The position numbers were made by a program, and so were the translations under genes. DNA of 64,000 nt from UBA6168 sp041163745 (GTDB taxonomy: Bacteria; Bacteroidota; Bacteroidia; Chitinophagales; Saprospiraceae): positions 50,925-114,924 of the forward strand of contig JBEAQU010000065.1 in NCBI GenBank assembly GCA_041163745.1. Reading direction: 5' to 3'. How positions within the stretch are numbered: position 1 is the first letter of the stretch; the number at the start of each line of letters is the position of its first letter. A model generated the notes under the pieces. It was not told where the DNA came from, did not search any database, and was given only the letters and a program-made list of their open reading frames with translations. Below, piece after piece: positions 60,374 through 64,000 of this stretch.

Positions 60374-61744
60374 ATGGTCCTGAGAGGAACGATGGTCGGT
60401 TGGGTTCTGTTTCTGGCCCTCCGACTCAGTGCACAGGAAGACGGCATAAGGTATTCGGACAACGTATACACCGATGACATCCGTTCGGTCAAATTCCATG
60501 TCGACGGCTTGCTGGCGAGCATGCCCATCCTGGAACTGGGCCGTGGCGGAAGCCTGTTGCTTTCTTTCGACGACATGCGGGATAGCTATGTGGGCTATAC
60601 TTATACGATCGTGCATTGCAATGCGGATTGGCAGCCGTCCGGGCTGACGGAATTCGAGTATATCGATGGGTTCGCCAGCCAAAGGATCGAACAATTCGAA
60701 TACTCCTTCAAGGCGAAATCCATCTATACCCACTACCGCTTATGGATACCTAACGAAGACCTGCGCCTGACCAAGTCCGGTAACTATCTGTTGCTCGTGT
60801 ACGAGGACAACCGAAGCAAAAGGCTGGCCATCAGCCGCCGCTTCATGCTGGTCGACCCCAAGGTCAAGATCATCCCCGCCGTCACCCGTCCTGCCGTCGT
60901 CAACAAAGCCAATACCCATCAGGAGGTGGATTTCACCGTATACAACGAACGATTTGAAATACGCAACCCTCGCCAGGAACTCACCGCCGTCGTGTTGCAA
61001 AACGGGCGGTGGGATAGTGCCATCGGTGACCTGAAGCCTCTGTTCAGCCGTCCGGAGGAGCAAAGGTTCGATTACCAGGACAAAATCGTGTTCGAGGCCG
61101 GAAAAGAGTTCCGGTATGCCGACCTGCGCGGCCTCCGGTTCGTCGCTCCCGGCATCCAATCCGTTTCCTACGACGAAGGACGCTACGAAGTATGGATGGA
61201 GCCGGACCGGAAAAGAGGGAACATGGCTTACTTCGAGTCTTTCGATCTGAACGGTCATTTCATCATTGAGAATGGAGACGAAAGCGACCGACTATCCATC
61301 GAGCGGATTGTGGCTGCCGAGAACGGCAATACCGCCGACCTGGTAGCCAATGCGGAATTGGCCCAGATGGATGTCCATGACCTGCAGAGCGAATACATCG
61401 ATGTCCTGTTCAGTCTGTACAGCCCTACGGAATACGAAGGGTCCGCTGTATATATCATCGGCGGGCTCTCGGACTGGCAGTTGCAGGAAAGGTTTCGGAT
61501 GACATACAACCCGGCCATCAGCAGTTATGTGGCGAAGGTCTCCCTTAAACAAGGCTATTACGATTACCTGTACACGCTGGTTCCGACCGGTGCTTCCCGC
61601 GGTGACATTGCCGAAACGGAAGGGAATTGGTATGAAACCGACAACAACTACACCATCCTGGTCTATTTCCGGCCTTTCGGAGGCCGGTATGACCAGTTGA
61701 TCGGGGTCCGCTCCTTCAGTTCCCGGTTCAGCGGGAACAGATAG
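60374..61744 (+). CDS. Type IX secretion system plug protein (DUF5103)
   Basis: A 456-residue exported protein (signal ends near LRLSAQ). It belongs to the DUF5103 group, whose Flavobacterium member was found as the Plug that closes the periplasmic end of the SprA translocon channel. Landmarks are YSDNVYTDDIRSVKF, SLLLSFDDMRDSYVGYTYTIVHCNADW (partly cited), QIEQF-like FASQRIEQFEYSF, and the C-terminal VYIIGGLSDWQLQERFRMTY and GYYDYLYTLVP. It supports a working T9SS. Neighbours are a flippase and a PorE-like gene. ATG 60374 gives the signal peptide. Confidence 0.88.
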   Translation: MVLRGTMVGWVLFLALRLSAQEDGIRYSDNVYTDDIRSVKFHVDGLLASMPILELGRGGSLLLSFDDMRDSYVGYTYTIVHCNADWQPSGLTEFEYIDGFASQRIEQFEYSFKAKSIYTHYRLWIPNEDLRLTKSGNYLLLVYEDNRSKRLAISRRFMLVDPKVKIIPAVTRPAVVNKANTHQEVDFTVYNERFEIRNPRQELTAVVLQNGRWDSAIGDLKPLFSRPEEQRFDYQDKIVFEAGKEFRYADLRGLRFVAPGIQSVSYDEGRYEVWMEPDRKRGNMAYFESFDLNGHFIIENGDESDRLSIERIVAAENGNTADLVANAELAQMDVHDLQSEYIDVLFSLYSPTEYEGSAVYIIGGLSDWQLQERFRMTYNPAISSYVAKVSLKQGYYDYLYTLVPTGASRGDIAETEGNWYETDNNYTILVYFRPFGGRYDQLIGVRSFSSRFSGNR

Positions 61745-62248
61745 GGAACTTCCGATTCGTTTTCTCGTACAACGGGAGACATTGAATCCGTAGGCAGGCA
61801 AGAACCGATACCGGCGCACGCCTATCGTCCGCGGGTATCCCGAAACAGGGTCTTGTGCGGTTCGGGAAGGCTGCACTGCGAAGCATTGAAACCCCGTCCG
61901 CTACCGGATGCAGACGCCAAGGCGCGCATCATCTCCGGTTCCGAAGATTCCCCTTGCGTCGGACACCCAATAAAAGGAGCGGCGGGAAAGGATATCCGGT
62001 AGCAGTAACGCTTTGGAATACAGTTTGCCTTGCATATCATGGTCGTGCCATGTGAATCTGTACTGCATGTGATTGTCAGTCCCGGAGTGCCGCAGACCAT
62101 GCAGCCAGGGAAATAGCATGAAGTCAAAAAAACGACCGCACTGGTTCGGATCGCATCCGGTAAGGTTCGACAAAAAGACCCCCGATACACCTCCCGGTTG
62201 CAATGACCGGCCACCCAGGAACAGCCGACAGGCCTAACGATTGCTGTA
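61745..62248. other. Unexplained 504-bp gap
   Basis: Between the plug and the second PorE-like gene. No TAnnTTTG box was found on either strand, and no repeat or classical RNA signature. One minus-strand frame of 100 codons is listed separately. Nothing else is supported. Confidence 0.4.
61901..62203 (-). CDS. Possible 100-residue protein, unassigned
   Basis: A minus-strand frame of 100 codons (start MQPGGVSGVF, end ARLGVCIR) between two plus-strand genes. Its codons are reasonable for the region, and stretches such as DMQGKLYSKALLLPDILS and SFYWVSDARGIFGTGDD look protein-like. But no promoter, domain or homologue is recognised and an overlapping frame (61822-62451) is also open. It may be a real small gene, a fragment of a longer decayed gene, or chance. 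Confidence 0.3.
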   Translation of the reverse strand: MQPGGVSGVFLSNLTGCDPNQCGRFFDFMLFPWLHGLRHSGTDNHMQYRFTWHDHDMQGKLYSKALLLPDILSRRSFYWVSDARGIFGTGDDARLGVCIR

Positions 62249-64000
62249 ATGAACAACCGATTCCAACACCGATGTCTGACTACTGTGGTGTCGCTCCTTC
62301 TGCTCTGGACCTCGACCCGGGCACAATCCAAACTGGAGCAACATGCAAACGAACTTTTCCAAGCACAACAGTTTGCGGCGGCCGCCGACCTGTTTGAGCA
62401 ACTCCTGCGGGAACCGGACGAGAGCGGTCGCCTATCCGACCGCCCTGGCATCTCTTCCAGATTGGCATATTGTTATCGCGTTAACAATCGTATGCAGGCA
62501 GCGGCAGACCTGTACGGCGCCCTGATGCAGGTAGAGGACCTCCTGCCGATGGATAGATACCACTATGCGGAAACGCTCGTGGGCATAGGCAGATATGAGG
62601 AGGCAAAGAAATGGTTCTCCGCATTTCTGGAAATTGAACCACAGCATGAGAAAGCCCGACTGATGGAGGCTTCCTGTGACTTGATCCCGACCTTGAAACC
62701 GTATTTTCCAGCCTTGGAAACCCGACCTTTTCCCCACAACTCCGCTGCGGACGACAATGCACCTGTCGGATGGCAAGGCGGTGTCCTGTTCACATCCGAC
62801 AGGCCTGCTTCCGCAAAAGACAACAAGGGGAAATCCGACCGGCTCGGCCGTGTTAATACCAGCCTGTATTTTTCCGCTCCTGATGACAAAGGTGGATTCA
62901 GACAACCCGAACTTTTTTCCGCCAATTTGGTGGAAAGTAATAAAAACCTGAGCAACGCGAGTTTTTCACCGGACGGACAAATGGTCTGCTACACCCGAAA
63001 CGACCTGGATCTGAACCAACGCAATTCTTACAGCCTTCAGTTGTTTACGGCCAGAAAAACGGGAAATGGTAAATGGAAGGATGTCTCCAAACTGCCGTTC
63101 TGCAATGTCAACTTCAATTATTTGCATCCCGCCTTTTCAACAGACGGGAAAACCATCTTCTTTGTCTCGAACAAAACGGGTGGCATAGGCGGGACGGACC
63201 TATGGATGGTACGGCGCAACGAAGACGGCTGGGGGCAACCCGAAAATCTCGGCGACCAGGTCAACACACCTTTCAATGAAGGGTTCCCATTCATGGATTC
63301 GGATGGCCGACTTTATTTTTGCTCCAAAGGACATGTCGGTTACGGCGGATACGATTTGTTCGTGACACAACAGGATGCTGACGGATCCTGGTTGCCACCC
63401 GTCAATCTCGGTAATCCGATCAACAGCTCTCTGGACGACATATCCTTTTTCATCGACCTCAAGTCCAACTCCGGTTATTTCACATCGTCCAGAGAAGGTG
63501 GGGATCACGACATCTACCTCTTTTCCTTCATTCAGCCCACCGATACACCGGAAACTGCACCTGTTCCTTCCCCCATTTCGGATGTCTTAGCCATGACATC
63601 TCCCGAGGTGTCGGATGCCAACCAGTCTGTGAAACAGGTCGCACCTGTTCCTGCAGTCTCCGAATCAGCGGCTGCACCGGTAGTGGAGGCGATCGAACCG
63701 GAGCCGGCGGTATTGGCTGTACCGGAGGTGGAGGCGGTCGTACCGGAACCGGAGCCGGCAGTAGTGGCTGCACCGGTAGTGGAGGCGGTCGAACCGGAGC
63801 CGGCGGTATTGGCTGCACCGGAAGTGGAGGCGGTCGTACCGGAACCGGAGCCGGCGGCAGTGGCTGCACCGGAAGTGGAGGCGGTCGTACCGGAACCGGA
63901 GCCGGCGGCAGTGGCTGCACCGGGAGTGGAGGCGGTCGTACCGGAACCGGCGGCAGTGGCTGCACCGGAAGTGGAGGCCGTCGTACCGGAACCGGCGGCA
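62249..64000 (+). CDS. Second PorE-like protein with Pro-Glu-Ala tandem repeats, 3' truncated by the window edge
   Basis: The frame is open from ATG 62249 to the right edge, 584 codons. It starts with a signal peptide (VVSLLLLWTSTRAQ), then TPR-like helices (~28-140: LFQAQQFAAAADLFEQLL, RYEEAKKWFSAFLEIEPQHE). A PD40-type propeller (~170-445) follows, with SFSPDGQMVCYTRNDL, PAFSTDGKTIFFVSNKTGG and YFCSKGHVGYGGYDLFV. From residue 475 on the chain is a tandem array of Pro/Glu/Ala/Val units. By analogy with the 34.6-kb gene, an OmpA-type domain is expected beyond the edge. It lies 504 bp after the T9SS plug gene. Confidence 0.85.
   Translation, partial: MNNRFQHRCLTTVVSLLLLWTSTRAQSKLEQHANELFQAQQFAAAADLFEQLLREPDESGRLSDRPGISSRLAYCYRVNNRMQAAADLYGALMQVEDLLPMDRYHYAETLVGIGRYEEAKKWFSAFLEIEPQHEKARLMEASCDLIPTLKPYFPALETRPFPHNSAADDNAPVGWQGGVLFTSDRPASAKDNKGKSDRLGRVNTSLYFSAPDDKGGFRQPELFSANLVESNKNLSNASFSPDGQMVCYTRNDLDLNQRNSYSLQLFTARKTGNGKWKDVSKLPFCNVNFNYLHPAFSTDGKTIFFVSNKTGGIGGTDLWMVRRNEDGWGQPENLGDQVNTPFNEGFPFMDSDGRLYFCSKGHVGYGGYDLFVTQQDADGSWLPPVNLGNPINSSLDDISFFIDLKSNSGYFTSSREGGDHDIYLFSFIQPTDTPETAPVPSPISDVLAMTSPEVSDANQSVKQVAPVPAVSESAAAPVVEAIEPEPAVLAVPEVEAVVPEPEPAVVAAPVVEAVEPEPAVLAAPEVEAVVPEPEPAAVAAPEVEAVVPEPEPAAVAAPGVEAVVPEPAAVAAPEVEAVVPEPAA
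63671..64000 (+). repeat. 45/51-bp coding minisatellite (Ala-Pro-x-Val-Glu-Ala repeats)
   Basis: Seven consecutive units of 15 or 17 codons, order 15-17-15-17-17-15-14+ (the last cut by the window edge). Unit consensus AAPEVEAVVPEPEPAAV; 15-codon units lack one Pro-Glu pair. Neighbouring units are nearly identical at the DNA level, a sign of recent slippage or recombination. It continues past the window end. Confidence 0.9.

Noticed and set aside
63528..63965. Minus-strand frame encoding Pro-Val-Arg-Pro repeats
   Set aside because: It is the reverse reading of the coding minisatellite; the plus frame continues a signal-TPR-propeller protein and is the real one.
63671..64000. Repeat array considered as CRISPR
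   Set aside because: Units are contiguous with no spacers, preserve the reading frame and encode protein.

Overview
The window is a GC-rich (mid to high fifties percent by eye) chromosomal segment of a Bacteroidota bacterium, probably from a Saprospiria/Chitinophagia-like lineage. The lineage call rests on several observations. Promoters are of the TAnnTTTG type, and many start codons have an AT-rich leader without Shine-Dalgarno sequence. Type IX secretion-related families are present (PorP/SprF-like, two PorE-like OmpA proteins, a SprA plug protein). There is a sphingolipid gene set, a fused E1 alpha/beta dehydrogenase, and the families DUF5606, DUF5916 and DUF5723. A 31-residue mS38/COX24-like microprotein is also typical. 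I see no rRNA, tRNA, intact insertion sequence, prophage or CRISPR array.

Layout. 1-4.2 kb: 3' part of an E2 acyltransferase, a CoA-binding protein, an FKBP lipoprotein and NAD synthetase. 4.3-9 kb: a 7TM protein and a tight lgt / serine hydrolase / PBP4 cluster. 9.3-13.6 kb: ferritin, an orphan ParA followed by a ribbon-helix-helix-like protein, a TlpA-like thioredoxin, and a DUF5606 gene behind a strong promoter and a hairpin-rich leader. 13.7-25 kb: an alpha-oxoamine synthase, a PMT-type glycosyltransferase, enoyl-CoA hydratase, fused E1, YbaB, homogentisate dioxygenase and a C-terminal processing protease. 24.9-29.3 kb: a four-gene cluster that reads as a ceramide/phosphoceramide pathway (PAP2/IPC synthase-like, serine palmitoyltransferase, GNAT-like acyltransferase, NAD-dependent reductase). 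29.4-33 kb: arginine decarboxylase, GH25 lysozyme-like lipoprotein and a GT9. 33.4-37.3 kb: a PorP-like/PorE-like pair, the latter with a C-terminal DUF1573 domain. 37.4-43.2 kb: yicC-gmk-apaG, HU, a TPR protein, the microprotein and RNase G. 43.4-47.5 kb: gyrB-uvrB. 47.7-64 kb: outer-membrane proteins, DgkA coupled to a degenerate EEP-fold protein, a large zinc metalloprotease, CsaA, a DUF5916 protein, an exonuclease, GT4, a flippase, the T9SS plug, and a second PorE-like protein that enters a 45/51-bp minisatellite and runs off the window.

The genes share envelope themes: lipoprotein maturation (lgt), peptidoglycan processing (PBP4, GH25, CTP), membrane lipids (sphingolipid cluster, second oxoamine synthase, DgkA), surface glycans (GT39, GT9, GT4, flippase) and type IX export. 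Most functions are ordinary for the phylum. The points most worth a second look are: promoters whose -7 box lies only 4-5 bp before the start codon (predicted leaderless mRNAs); the compact ceramide locus; the ParA/RHH pair with a duplicated short motif; the structured leader at 13.0-13.2 kb; two unexplained ~500-bp gaps; and an EEP-fold protein that has lost its catalytic residues.
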